Counted from the first letter of the stretch, positions 11,001-16,850 are shown. The stretch is DNA of 29,563 nucleotides from RGIG9379 sp031553005 (GCA_031553005.1 JAVBMA010000037.1:1-29563); one strand, 5' to 3'. The notes: a model not told the origin generated them from the sequence alone. Translations and numbers: made by a program.

Positions 11001-11096
11001 GGAGTTGATGTCGATTGAAATAAACTGTCCATAAGAAAAACTGAAATTTACGAACAACCCTACGACCAATAAGATGCAATGTAGCTTATGTTTCAT
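2082..11096 (-). CDS. Giant T9SS-secreted protein with GH8-like, DUF11 and Ig-like domains
   Basis: About 3,004 residues from the ATG at 11096. An ATG at 11123 is in frame, but the later start gives a normal signal peptide (MKHKLHCILLVVGLFVNFSF). Residues ~25-530 look like a glycoside hydrolase family 8 (alpha/alpha)6 barrel: SEGDGYILLAAAM matches the catalytic-acid region (E109), and SATDGDFDMAMGLLIAYKQWG-type sequence matches the second family motif (D182). DUF11 domains begin near 548, 683 and 1070. The second and third are interrupted by large insertions (~715-950 unassigned; ~1105-1295 LamG/concanavalin-like in appearance). Five 68-residue Ig-like repeats (~1472-1811) are followed by more Ig/PKD-like domains and a C-terminal type B T9SS sorting domain (last ~85 residues; IYDRFGKKL, GGWDGTYNGKKMPTTDYWYE, GHFTLLR). 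I expect a surface or secreted polysaccharide-acting enzyme, perhaps processing the cell's own exopolysaccharide. GH8 activity and substrate are inferred. Confidence 0.88.
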   Translation of the reverse strand: MKHKLHCILLVVGLFVNFSFSYGQFISIDINSGNPAFPFPQFLEYKAGKTLAKYNAEGVTHADMEKTMREAYEIMTHRCRYEGGTHCNVPYITFNSDNVQGNYGTFCSEGDGYILLAAAMFADQPTFNGLWMWMHDNRLSNVVKYKDCQNLRPGQESGPYLPGWEANENTAANDGLTHSATDGDFDMAMGLLIAYKQWGEFMYHNGVQVKDACGNPISYKDAAERMIKALVDTLPQIDKGSGQISGYLCGDIGIDGYVKSGNTWGELTQWRFNQTTYPWARSTPNLMSQYGTTYIDYNAPSYFNEFAHWLENGDGNGTNWQINQFKRAEASSDWLMGQAYNKGYIASIGKVSSSSDTDFSFSAFNSGEDFRFAWRHILNYVWHGNPTTNWDPVTHQVIGGSNSYEYDMAQRHSKFLKNPTDGLGGAQVCKKMGASPDPGQPSWWGVCQIQQAYNMNGTVMMAAGSNYTLGASAAAAVASEDLEFIADMYRQSELVWDDASAKSNGMTEDERYILSTPKYFHGWFRVLGLLTCSGNLHAPRDMVKQANMKVYMSVDKTYAYQGDKIEYTVQYRNYGSDNANGVVVTTELDPNYEFVSATKGGTLSGNKIVWNIGSVPGFVSGGLNATIDSVSFIVVAKDTLNPRICLTSTISGSNFDNWVSNEYPNHATYTMERNCVDILANRTLKIKKSASRTSMNPGDVVSFTVDFENSSEGESSWLNGGRDNVRLSYGNYMMSGAAYTFYQYYRFWHDAPEAYINMNNYRVSYFMYDAAAIGLYSPTNPTGWDFSVDNQNDLDKYGYNPAPNKISFAYQKIPVGSDANGKWNQRLMIRFADVLTAPATHVYDKLDSDYLLHKGVKGPGFIRAALKSNPAQELTTRVQDDWSYSSNVAINSIAGQDEVYSPISPGWATQVEVPINNYARHVCSPTSVNSFNKVLVEEFDGYTWRRIQGNGPLPGREAYNVTVLDTIPYELEWVGWKDSLGLKIEATYTPAANPKSAGYTGIVKWTIPEMLVGEKDKLIYICKARDLGCPDAEDTYYFNVAWISSDTDSPDSSRVELMTTCAELPPVIDPQESLFKSADKKFAEIGEIITYELKFKNTEGTRVDANCTTQSGWKALGSGTVAAVGTGGMRLSTTGSGPYFFAQEKSYGKDGSVTFTIGGTPSSTQELYFVMRYISGTPGQANFKGVCMKMMVNKDGKNNFGYELYNDGTLIAKEGQSWADVLSFPGDYNAPTFKFVLNGDHLYMYINDAEEEWINVVKDWTGLSSAGPGYFGMYVNSNGNSNTVLSSYISELDYAFDITLYDDLPDELSNITNISDGGVWNQAKNYITWPTIATTVATAMAPNDSIKYTFEAEVVSCNNFINNYGLATVYGLDTLKVLNTVECGATECALDSVSVSLKSAIICETDSTVLKAKASPKGTYMYEFFLDGVSMGSATKTDSIHIKKAGKYSVTTYDISDETCFVKSKSVTLKVDTVPALNLGTDITLCAGETATLKTNIAADFYEWNDGSTKDSLVVDTEGEYILNIIAGACPASDTVNVTVVAALVASLGNDTTICYGETLLLDGGTASGYEWSTGETTQTITVDASGEYIVKLISGSCSANDTINVTVAAALVASLGNDTTICYGETLLLDGGVADEYEWSPGETTQTITVDASGEYFVKLISGNCSVSDTINVTVAAAIVASLGNDTTICYGETLLLDGGIADEYEWSTGETTQTITVDASGEYFVKLTSGECSVSDTINVTVAAAIELDLGEDQSLCIGDDLTIDAGVADEYKWNTGETTRTITVNSDGQYYVNAKVGNCTANDTINVTFGSANLTGGGFELNGNPVSDRLDSICPNTVATLTTTHITDPATDYVWSAIPTDATMISSGASLSISPSVTTTYYVNFTKKCEAVDSITIVIAQPMKIEVVTDTLCGSVELTANSTTTNNAVYEWEIKDEGITHTGATFAINKSLGIMQGIATVKATAPDACASEPLNVPFGIIDMELTVKGSPSVCPGGTTTITVVPASTEATPTYTYQWKKDGITQTETTSQIEAGPGVYSVTVSTPYCTKDTTHTVTEGSGELKGTFTVNGEELNGMPKTYGSCGEELTIVADYETTGSAGFQWSTEPGNTTNTIQITPTTDTEVYLQFENQCTAYDTLKIRMLTTVDLEISETRNCEQTTLVANSSITGAKYTWTEGVNTTTAKKQDLIPQAGITSGILTIYAEAAGYCKSEEETYDYTIDTLGVSLSGDQQICSGTTATISATIATTATETETYSWSSRPAGTTTAFTAIPSETSSTLTTTALTAATEYEVTVTSGSCEKTARITVDIIKPERDGAITVDGTTVNPAAGIKTYKTCGLSPIQITVTHTSTDNSSFAWTSTPADASMTPANGRTISVQPDATTTYIVNYENQCPVSDTIVVEVYPLAVTADWSDFATPKCEGSQTEATVTITGYDSSMPGSYIRWYKDGVELTAYSGLTTLTIAATTQNDAGEYSYEVSNGICTLPQTAHSDNQQLAVMPYTSFAAGQSEYIVVRGENQDLTIENIVPASATITWTNGATANSGNPLTLTNVQADQTWEVEVSANGYCSTTEEVTVKVDAKINVSLTSEKTQICQDDNVKLAADTTGTGHILTPSAYTIKWEAKKEGGIYQEISRNIVNQTVSPLVTTTYRVTVEYATTSNPQTVYSEEIKIEVYPPATYLKTVDATVCEGGTIEIGISNLSPSDATIAWTADNTIVSGSLTGMAISVSPEYNPSGVQYNFTISQAGKCEQTDYILVTVEQPVEYTMPENVIMCEGDNVQLKISGAPSSTLYEWRVSGETEILGKSATLKVSPEATTTYEVTLQHGVCPAIKEEVQVEISSAPRITEIVNIKLREVEILTESGYGTEPFMYKVDNEEFTGENPLTVKRYGLHTYTVKDVNGCEASQKATLDAPAINPPPYFTPDENERSTWEVPGLAESYPDAVISIYDRFGKKLVEMKATEGGWDGTYNGKKMPTTDYWYEINVEEIDKIYVGHFTLLR
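5662..6681 (-). repeat. Five tandem 204-bp coding repeats
   Basis: Inside the giant gene, the landmark ACCGTTACGTTTATGG or its variants recurs at 5866, 6070, 6274 and 6478, exactly 204 bp (68 codons) apart. The three inner units are almost identical (LGNDTTICYGETLLLDGG ... ETTQTITVDASGEY ... SDTINVT). The outer two have diverged, as expected when an array grows by unequal crossover from its middle. Each unit is an Ig-like beta-sandwich with a conserved cysteine pair spaced like a disulfide (TICYGE ... CS). The array probably forms a stalk whose length can change by recombination. Confidence 0.93.
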
Positions 11097-11210
11097 GATA
11101 AAAAAATTGAATTTAGCGAGCATGCAAAAAAGTATGAATAGTATAAATCCCTATTAATAAAGACAAAGAAGATATAACATTTACACTCTAAAATACAAAC
11201 CGACTATTCG

Positions 11211-11218
11211 CAAATATA
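11211..11218 (-). promoter_or_regulatory. Possible -7 box for the giant surface protein gene
   Basis: On the minus strand this reads TATATTTG, matching the Bacteroidota -7 consensus TAnnTTTG, about 115 bp upstream of the chosen start. No convincing -33 TTTG lies at the usual 19-bp spacing, so this is a weak call. Confidence 0.35.
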
Positions 11219-11375
11219 GATATTTTAATCTTTAATATGATAATTTGTTGCTTTTAATTTTTTAGAATATTGAGAGTCAATATCTTTGCTATTGAGAGGA
11301 CAACTTCAAATCGCTTTCCCAATTAGCACACTAAACTCGCTGCCGACAAGCTTTATTCCTGCCGATTAAAAATAA

Positions 11376-11407
11376 AAAAGGCACTTGTATCACTACAAAC
11401 GCCTTTT
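11376..11407 (-). terminator. Orphan intrinsic terminator-like hairpin
   Basis: AAAAGGC (11376-11382) pairs with GCCTTTT (11401-11407). On the minus strand the stem is followed by a strong T-tract (TTTTTTATTTTT). No convincing gene ends just before it on the minus strand, so it may end an unrecognised small RNA or be a relic. Confidence 0.5.
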
Positions 11408-11823
11408 ATAAAACTGAAATAATCTATTTATATGAGAAAGTAGGTCAAATCCGGAAGTTACATTGCCGTAACTTTATTTTGAAACCGTTTAATTTATCTT
11501 TTCCGGTTTACATATATATAACAATGCGACATGTTGTTTTGTTCTATCTAGGGGTTGGTAATATTTTAAAATAAAATAAACAATGTGTAAGTTTTTTAGT
11601 TTTAGAACGATTTGAGTTAGTTTAATTGTCTTTTTATCAGCGTTTTGTGATATAGGTGTATTTTCGTAAAATTTATTCTTATTGTAAATTTTTTTTTCAA
11701 AATAATATAAAAAACACTCTGTTATGATAAAATAAATTCCACATTCGGCTTTCAAATCCAAATTAATAATATGCTTCTTGTGTCATTTTATATATTTTAT
11801 TGATTATTTTCTGATAATTTTTT

Positions 11824-11854
11824 CTTGCATTTCAAAAAAAGATTTTTACCTTTG
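11824..11854 (+). promoter_or_regulatory. Promoter of the ilv operon
   Basis: A -7 box TACCTTTG (11847-11854) matches the Bacteroidota TAnnTTTG consensus. A TTG (11825-11827, in CTTG) sits exactly 19 bp upstream as the -33 element. The expected transcript start, near 11860, lies just before the leader peptide ATG at 11871, which fits an attenuation leader transcript. Confidence 0.75.
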
Positions 11855-11870
11855 CATCAAATAAAAAAAT

Positions 11871-11927
11871 ATGAATTCAAATACTCTACATATTGTCCTC
11901 GGAGTCCTCGTCGTGGTGAATGATTAG
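11871..11927 (+). CDS. ilv operon leader peptide
   Basis: An 18-codon open frame, MNSNTLHIVLGVLVVVND, ending in TAG at 11925. Nine of its 18 residues are branched-chain amino acids (5 Val, 3 Leu, 1 Ile), nearly all in the run IVLGVLVVV. It lies directly downstream of a good promoter and upstream of mutually exclusive hairpins and ilvD. This is the classic design of an ilv leader: ribosomes stall at these codons when charged Leu/Val/Ile tRNA is scarce. Its stop codon directly abuts the strand (from 11928) that forms the antiterminator, so a ribosome that finishes the peptide would cover it. Confidence 0.85.
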   Translation: MNSNTLHIVLGVLVVVND

Positions 11928-11984
11928 GAAGAGGGAGGAATGTGTAGTTAATGAATATAAGATTTTTGCGAAGCCTTTCTCTTT
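11905..11984 (+). promoter_or_regulatory. Attenuator: protector and antiterminator pairings
   Basis: Region 1 (TCCTC, 11905-11909, inside the Leu/Val codons) can pair with GAGGA (11935-11939) to form a protector. Region 2 (GAAGAGGGAGG, 11928-11938) can instead pair over 11 bp, with three G-U pairs, with region 3 (CCTTTCTCTTT, 11974-11984). Region 3 is the 5' arm of the terminator that follows. Stalling on branched-chain codons would mask region 1, free region 2 and allow the 2:3 antiterminator. Pairings were worked out by eye; no folding energies were calculated. Confidence 0.75.
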
Positions 11985-12007
11985 TCTAAGGGGGAGGCTT
12001 CCTTATT
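11970..12007 (+). terminator. Attenuator terminator ahead of ilvD
   Basis: GAAGCCT (11970-11976) pairs perfectly with AGGCTTC (11995-12001). The stem extends inward through UUCUCUU/AAGGGGG, giving about 14 bp (with G-U pairs) and a 4-nt loop. The stem is followed by CTTATTT, a short and imperfect U-tract. It sits between the leader peptide and ilvD and overlaps the antiterminator, so it should act only when branched-chain amino acids are plentiful. Confidence 0.78.
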
Positions 12008-12054
12008 TAATAAACGGAACTAAGGTTTAAAGCATTAATTAAATATTACAGAAG

Positions 12055-13905
12055 ATGAAAAACCAACTTCGAAGCACAAAAAGTACGCAAGGCAGGCTTA
12101 TGGCTGGAGCCCGTGCCCTTTGGAGGGCAAACGGTATGAAGGAAGAACAAATGGGTAAACCGATTATTGCGGTCGTCAATTCATTTACGCAGTTTGTTCC
12201 CGGTCACGTTCATTTGCATGAAATCGGACAGAAAGTGAAAGCTGAGATTGAGAAACATGGATGTTTTGCCGCCGAATTTAATACAATTGCTATTGACGAT
12301 GGTATTGCCATGGGACATGATGGGATGCTTTATTCCCTTCCTTCCCGCGACCTGATTGCCGATAGTGTGGAATATATGGTTAATGCCCATAAAGCCGATG
12401 CAATGGTTTGTATCAGCAATTGTGATAAAATTACGCCGGGTATGCTGATGGCTGCCATGCGGTTGAATATCCCTACGGTATTTGTTTCGGGAGGACCAAT
12501 GGAAGCCGGAAGATTGAACGGGCAACAATTGGATTTGATTGATGCAATGATAAAAGCCGGAGATAGTTCCGTTTCGGATGAAGAGATAGATAAGATTGAG
12601 CATAGCGCTTGTCCTACTTGTGGTTCATGCTCGGGTATGTTTACGGCCAATTCTATGAACTGCTTGAATGAAGCGATAGGGTTAGGGTTGGCAGGAAACG
12701 GAACAATTATAGCAACCCATAAAAACAGGGAACGCCTGTTTATGGAAGCAGCCGAACTTATTGTTAAGAATGCATACAAATATTACCGGGATGGTGATGA
12801 AAGCGTATTGCCTCGCTCTATTGCAACGCGGGATGCGTTCCTGAATGCCATGACATTGGATATTGCGATGGGAGGTTCAACCAATACTGTTCTGCACTTA
12901 TTGGCAATAGCAAACGAAGGCGAAGTGTCTTTTACAATGGATGATATCGATGCACTTTCACGTAAAACGCCATGCTTGTGTAAAGTTGCTCCTAATACGC
13001 AAAAATACCATATTCAGGACGTAAACCGTGCCGGAGGTATCATTTCTATTATGGCTGAATTATCTAAAGCCGGACTGATTAACAAGAATGTTAAGAGGGT
13101 AGACGGAATGACACTTGGTGAGGCGATTGATGCATTCGGAATTACCAGCCCTAACGTTTCGGAGAAAGCTATTGCAAAATATAAGAGCGCTCCTGCTAAT
13201 AAGTTTAATTTGGAACTCGCTTCGCAGGAATGTTACTTCGAAACACTGGATACTGACCGTTCCAATGGTTGTATTCGCGATATGGAACATGCTTATACGA
13301 AAGACGGTGGTCTTGGAATCCTGAAAGGAAATATAGCACTGGATGGATGCGTAATAAAAACGGCGGGTGTGGATGAAAGTATCTGGAAATTCAGAGGCCC
13401 GGCGAAGGTTTTTAGTTCGCAGGAGGCGGCTTGTGAGGGTATTTTGGGGGATATGGAGACCGGGCGCGCCCCGTCAGTACAAGCAGGAGATGTGGTTATT
13501 ATTACGCATGAGGGGCCGAAGGGTGGTCCGGGAATGCAGGAGATGCTTTATCCTACCTCATATATCAAATCCAGACACCTTGGCAAAGAGTGCGCGTTGA
13601 TAACGGACGGACGCTTTTCAGGAGGAACTTCAGGCTTATCTATCGGACATGTCTCCCCTGAAGCTGCTTCAGGTGGAAATATCGGATTGGTAAGAGATGG
13701 AGATATAATCGATATAAATATTCCTGAACGGACAATAAACGTATTGATTTCTGATGAAGAGTTGGAAAAACGCAGAAAAGAAGAGGAAGCCCGTGGAAAA
13801 GAAGCCTTCAAACCTCAAAATAGGAACCGGGTTATTTCCAAATCATTGAGAGCATACGCCTCCCTGGTCAGTTCGGCGGATAAAGGTGGCGTGAGATTGA
13901 TATAA
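12055..13905 (+). CDS. ilvD: Dihydroxy-acid dehydratase
   Basis: 616 residues, the standard IlvD length. It dehydrates 2,3-dihydroxy-isovalerate and 2,3-dihydroxy-3-methylvalerate to the keto acids that precede valine, leucine and isoleucine. Visible family motifs: the iron-sulfur and active-site cysteines in CISNCDKITPGM (C123) and CPTCGSCSGMFTANSMNC (C186, C189, C192), the N-terminal VNSFTQFVPGHVHL, and the C-terminal TDGRFSGGTSGLSIGHVSPEA. It is the first structural gene after the attenuator and heads the ilv operon, followed by ilvB and ilvN beyond a 507-bp gap that holds a MITE-like element. Expression should follow branched-chain amino acid supply through the leader. Identity is secure. 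Confidence 0.98.
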   Translation: MKNQLRSTKSTQGRLMAGARALWRANGMKEEQMGKPIIAVVNSFTQFVPGHVHLHEIGQKVKAEIEKHGCFAAEFNTIAIDDGIAMGHDGMLYSLPSRDLIADSVEYMVNAHKADAMVCISNCDKITPGMLMAAMRLNIPTVFVSGGPMEAGRLNGQQLDLIDAMIKAGDSSVSDEEIDKIEHSACPTCGSCSGMFTANSMNCLNEAIGLGLAGNGTIIATHKNRERLFMEAAELIVKNAYKYYRDGDESVLPRSIATRDAFLNAMTLDIAMGGSTNTVLHLLAIANEGEVSFTMDDIDALSRKTPCLCKVAPNTQKYHIQDVNRAGGIISIMAELSKAGLINKNVKRVDGMTLGEAIDAFGITSPNVSEKAIAKYKSAPANKFNLELASQECYFETLDTDRSNGCIRDMEHAYTKDGGLGILKGNIALDGCVIKTAGVDESIWKFRGPAKVFSSQEAACEGILGDMETGRAPSVQAGDVVIITHEGPKGGPGMQEMLYPTSYIKSRHLGKECALITDGRFSGGTSGLSIGHVSPEAASGGNIGLVRDGDIIDINIPERTINVLISDEELEKRRKEEEARGKEAFKPQNRNRVISKSLRAYASLVSSADKGGVRLI

Positions 13906-13943
13906 AAACCGTTAAGTGGATAATACGGATAACTTTTTTATTA

Positions 13944-14265
13944 TCTCTTAGAAACTGTTTAAATTTCATATTAAGATGAATTCGATATAAGAATTTCTTA
14001 CTAAAAGCTCCACGGCTCCCTCCGCCTTTGGAGGCGTAGCGTTAAGAAAATCTTCGGAATGGAGCGTTGAAAAACGTTTTCTGTCTGACGACCGTAGGGA
14101 GGAGTTTAAAACGTTTTAGCGTAATGCAGAAGATTTTTAGCGGAGAATCCACAGCGGCGGCTTTTTTTGCTTACTTTTTTCAGCTGTTGGAAAAAAGTAA
14201 GAGCCTGTCCGGCTTGAGGACATCTAATAACTTTGTGATAAGAAATTTAAACAGTTTCTAAGAGA
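13944..14265. mobile_element. MITE-like element with perfect 24-bp inverted ends
   Basis: A 322-bp element between ilvD and ilvB. Its ends (13944-13967 and 14242-14265; outer part TCTCTTAGAAACTG) are perfect inverted repeats of each other over 24 bp. It carries internal hairpins, among them CTTACTTTTTT/AAAAAAGTAAG (14170-14180 with 14191-14201), and encodes no credible protein. No target-site duplication is obvious to me. Its right half (about 14155-14251) matches a degenerate copy upstream of uvrB (24905-25051), including AGGACATCTAAT and AAAAAAGTAAGAG. I infer a non-autonomous transposable element or a mobile intergenic repeat. The remaining ~180 bp of the ilvD-ilvB gap contains nothing I recognise. 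Confidence 0.8.
14228..14235 (+). promoter_or_regulatory. Possible outward promoter in the MITE-like element
   Basis: TAACTTTG fits the -7 consensus TAnnTTTG and points out of the right end towards ilvB, 178 bp away. The -33 region is not convincing. If active, it would let ilvB and ilvN be expressed independently of the attenuator. Confidence 0.35.
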
Positions 14266-14412
14266 AAATATAAATATCAATTAAATGACTTTTGGATGCC
14301 GGAAAGTGTTTCGGATACGGAAAGGAAATATTCGTAAAAAAATAAAATAAATTTTGAGCAAAAAAATACACAGTTAACCTGTTTATTTCAGGCTCTATAA
14401 ATTAATTGCGAT

Positions 14413-16143
14413 ATGAATAAGAATAACATACATAAAAATCAGCCCGGTTCTGCTCAGGCTCGCTCTATGAACGGTTCGCAGGCTTTGATGGAGTCTTTGC
14501 TTTGCGAAGGCGTTGATACCATATTCGGTTACCCGGGAGGAGCCATTATGCCGGTTTTCGATGCTTTATATGATTATCAGGACAGGATAAATTACATATT
14601 GAACCGGCATGAGCAAGGCTCTACCCATGCCGCTCAGGGTTATGCTCGCATTTCCGGTAAAACCGGCGTATGTATTGTGACTTCAGGTCCGGCTGCTACC
14701 AATGCTATTACCGGAATCGGTGATGCCATGATAGACAGCACGCCAATGGTTGTAATCACAGGACAGGTAGGTGCTGCATTGTTGGGTACGGATGCGTTTC
14801 AGGAAATTGATGTAGTAGGTATCACCCAACCGATTACCAAATGGTCTTTTCAGATACGGCATGCAGAAGATATACCATGGGCGGTAGCCCGCGCCTTTTA
14901 TATTGCCCGAACAGGTCGCCCCGGTCCGGTAGTATTGGATTTTGCCAAAAACGCCCAGATTGAAAAAATAGATTTTCGTTACGAACCATGTACTTTTATC
15001 CGAAGTTATCTGCCTGTACCTGAAATCGTACCGGAACAGATAACAGCTGCCGCCGAATTGATTAATAGTGCACAAAAACCTTTAGCGTTGGTTGGACAGG
15101 GTGTTATACTTGGAAATGCAGAAGAGGAATTGAAGGCATTACTTGAAAAAGCTGATATTCCGGCGGCTTCCACTCTTTTGGGGCTTTCGGCTATGCCTAC
15201 CGGCTTCCCTTTAAACAAAGGCTTTTTGGGAATGCATGGAAACATTGCTCCAAATATGAAAACCAACGAATGCGATGTGTTGATTGCTATCGGGATGCGT
15301 TTTGACGACCGTGTTACCGGAAATCTTAAAACATACGCCCGTCAGGCTAAGGTTATCCATATTGACATCGACCCTGCCGAAATAGGGAAGAATGTTTCGG
15401 TAAATGCCAAAATACTCGGGAATGCCAAAGAAGCCCTTGCTGCTTTGATTGAAAAGGTAAATCCGGCTAAACATACCGATTGGATAGCATCATTCAAAGA
15501 ACACGATAACAGAGAATTTGAAAAAGTAATCAAGGATGAAGTTTACCCTCAATCCGGCAAAATAAAAATGGGAGAGGTGATTAATAAAATCTCCGAAGCC
15601 ACAGGAAATAGTGCCATATTGGTTACCGATGTTGGACAAAACCAGATGATGTCTGCCCGTTATTTCAAATATACCCGGACAAGAAGCCTGGTTACTTCCG
15701 GAGGATTGGGAACAATGGGATTCGGAATCCCGGCTGCTATAGGAGCCAAGATAGGAGCTCCGGACAGAACTGTTTGCATGATTGCCGGTGATGGTGGATT
15801 CCAAATGACTATACAGGAGCTTGGAACAATTATGCAAAGTAATATTGGCGTAAAAATGATTATTTTGAATAACAGTTATTTAGGAATGGTTCGCCAGTGG
15901 CAGGAGTTGTTTCACAACAAACGTTACTCTTCCACTCCGATGTTGAATCCCGATTTTATAGCTATTGCAAAAGCTTATCATATCGACGGAAAAGAAATTA
16001 GCAAACGCGAAGAATTGGACGGAGCTATTACCGAAATGTTGAAAGACGATAAAGCATTTTTATTAGTAGTAAATGTAGAAGAGCAAGGCATGGTTTATCC
16101 GATGACTCCGGCGGGAGATACGGTTACAAATATTTTGTATTAA
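14413..16143 (+). CDS. ilvB: Acetolactate synthase, large (catalytic) subunit
   Basis: 576 residues, the usual AHAS catalytic subunit length. It uses thiamine diphosphate to join two pyruvates (or pyruvate and 2-ketobutyrate) into acetolactate or acetohydroxybutyrate, the first common step of branched-chain synthesis. Visible features: the ThDP-activating glutamate E67 in NRHEQGSTHAAQGYAR; the N-terminal FGYPGGAIMPVFD; the ThDP/Mg binding motif GDGGF (459-463) ending in NNS (486-488); and SYLGMVRQWQELF. The first ~18 residues (rich in Asn, Lys and Gln) precede the conserved core and are variable. It works with IlvN, encoded 155 bp downstream. No internal terminator is seen before ilvN, so co-transcription is likely. 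Confidence 0.97.
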   Translation: MNKNNIHKNQPGSAQARSMNGSQALMESLLCEGVDTIFGYPGGAIMPVFDALYDYQDRINYILNRHEQGSTHAAQGYARISGKTGVCIVTSGPAATNAITGIGDAMIDSTPMVVITGQVGAALLGTDAFQEIDVVGITQPITKWSFQIRHAEDIPWAVARAFYIARTGRPGPVVLDFAKNAQIEKIDFRYEPCTFIRSYLPVPEIVPEQITAAAELINSAQKPLALVGQGVILGNAEEELKALLEKADIPAASTLLGLSAMPTGFPLNKGFLGMHGNIAPNMKTNECDVLIAIGMRFDDRVTGNLKTYARQAKVIHIDIDPAEIGKNVSVNAKILGNAKEALAALIEKVNPAKHTDWIASFKEHDNREFEKVIKDEVYPQSGKIKMGEVINKISEATGNSAILVTDVGQNQMMSARYFKYTRTRSLVTSGGLGTMGFGIPAAIGAKIGAPDRTVCMIAGDGGFQMTIQELGTIMQSNIGVKMIILNNSYLGMVRQWQELFHNKRYSSTPMLNPDFIAIAKAYHIDGKEISKREELDGAITEMLKDDKAFLLVVNVEEQGMVYPMTPAGDTVTNILY

Positions 16144-16225
16144 TCTAATAAAAAAATAACGGAGTAAATGGAAAATCATTTTTGATAAGTGTTTAGTGAA
16201 AATTAAATTACAGTTTATTCCCTAT

Positions 16226-16285
16226 TTACTATTAATCAAAATGCAATCAATTACGGTTAATTACAACTAATTTCTATCAATTACA
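16226..16285. repeat. Degenerate TATCAATTAC-like repeats
   Basis: Between ilvB and ilvN the words TATTAATCAA, CAATCAATTAC, GTTAATTAC and CTATCAATTAC follow one another at roughly 15-20 bp spacing. These resemble the perfect 10-bp array at 31-155 (TTACTATCAA, that is TATCAATTAC in another phase). It could be a decayed array of the same family or chance in AT-rich DNA. Confidence 0.4.
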
Positions 16286-16298
16286 AGAATAGATTACA

Positions 16299-16850
16299 AT
16301 GGAAACAAATAAAGGAACTTTATATACGGTAACCGTTTTTTCGGAAAACCACGTTGGGTTGCTGAACCAGATAACGATTATTTTTACGCGCAGGCAATTG
16401 AATATTGAAACATTATCTGTTTCACCTTCCGCTATACATGGGATACACAAGTTTACCATTACCACTTTTTCCGATGCCGATACGGTTGAGAAAGTAGTAA
16501 AACAGATAGACAAGCGCGTAGATATACTCAAAGCTTATTTCAATACCGATGAAGATTTGGTTTATCAGGAAATTGCCCTTTATAAAGTAGCAACAGACCA
16601 ATTGTTGAAGCTCGGAAGCGTTGAGGCATTGATTCGTAAATACAACATCCGGATTTTGGAAATGGACGAAAATTGCGTTGTATTGGAAAAGACCGGGCAT
16701 TACGATGAAACCCAGGCTCTTTTTAAAGAGTTGAGCGAAAACCTGAATGTATTACAATTTATTCGTTCGGGAAGGGTTGCCATCAATAAATCCAAAATAG
16801 AGCGGTTGAGCGATATGCTTGCTTCTATTGAAGAGAGAAAGAATAAGTAA
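16299..16850 (+). CDS. ilvN: Acetolactate synthase, small (regulatory) subunit
   Basis: 183 residues, in the IlvN/IlvH long-form size range. An N-terminal ACT domain (about 8-85; YTVTVFSENHVGLLNQITIIF, with TRRQLNIETLSVSP) is the valine-binding, feedback-sensing part. The C-terminal ALS-subunit domain (about 90-175) follows. It binds and activates IlvB and gives end-product control. The gene lies between ilvB and the inserted RhuM-like gene, which starts 29 bp after its stop. Identity is secure. Confidence 0.95.
   Translation: METNKGTLYTVTVFSENHVGLLNQITIIFTRRQLNIETLSVSPSAIHGIHKFTITTFSDADTVEKVVKQIDKRVDILKAYFNTDEDLVYQEIALYKVATDQLLKLGSVEALIRKYNIRILEMDENCVVLEKTGHYDETQALFKELSENLNVLQFIRSGRVAINKSKIERLSDMLASIEERKNK

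Larger units (their letters stand above)
11124..11823. other. Gene-free AT-rich spacer between divergent transcription units
   Basis: About 700 bp between the giant gene (leaving to the left) and the ilv operon (leaving to the right). It is very AT-rich. It holds the possible -7 box at 11211 and an orphan terminator-like hairpin at 11376-11407. An open frame of 90 codons on the minus strand (11489-11761) has a composition expected from random AT-rich DNA and no recognisable motif, so I do not call it a gene. I see no RNA gene or mobile element. Confidence 0.6.

Noticed and set aside
11489..11761. Minus-strand open frame of 90 codons in the spacer left of the ilv operon
   Set aside because: Composition (Ile, Lys, Tyr, Phe, Asn) is what random AT-rich DNA gives; no motif, signal or convincing promoter. 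The downstream hairpin is noted separately.
14067..14261. Plus-strand 64-codon frame inside the MITE-like element
   Set aside because: It lies wholly within the inverted-repeat element and reads through its hairpins and right end; no protein-like conservation expected.
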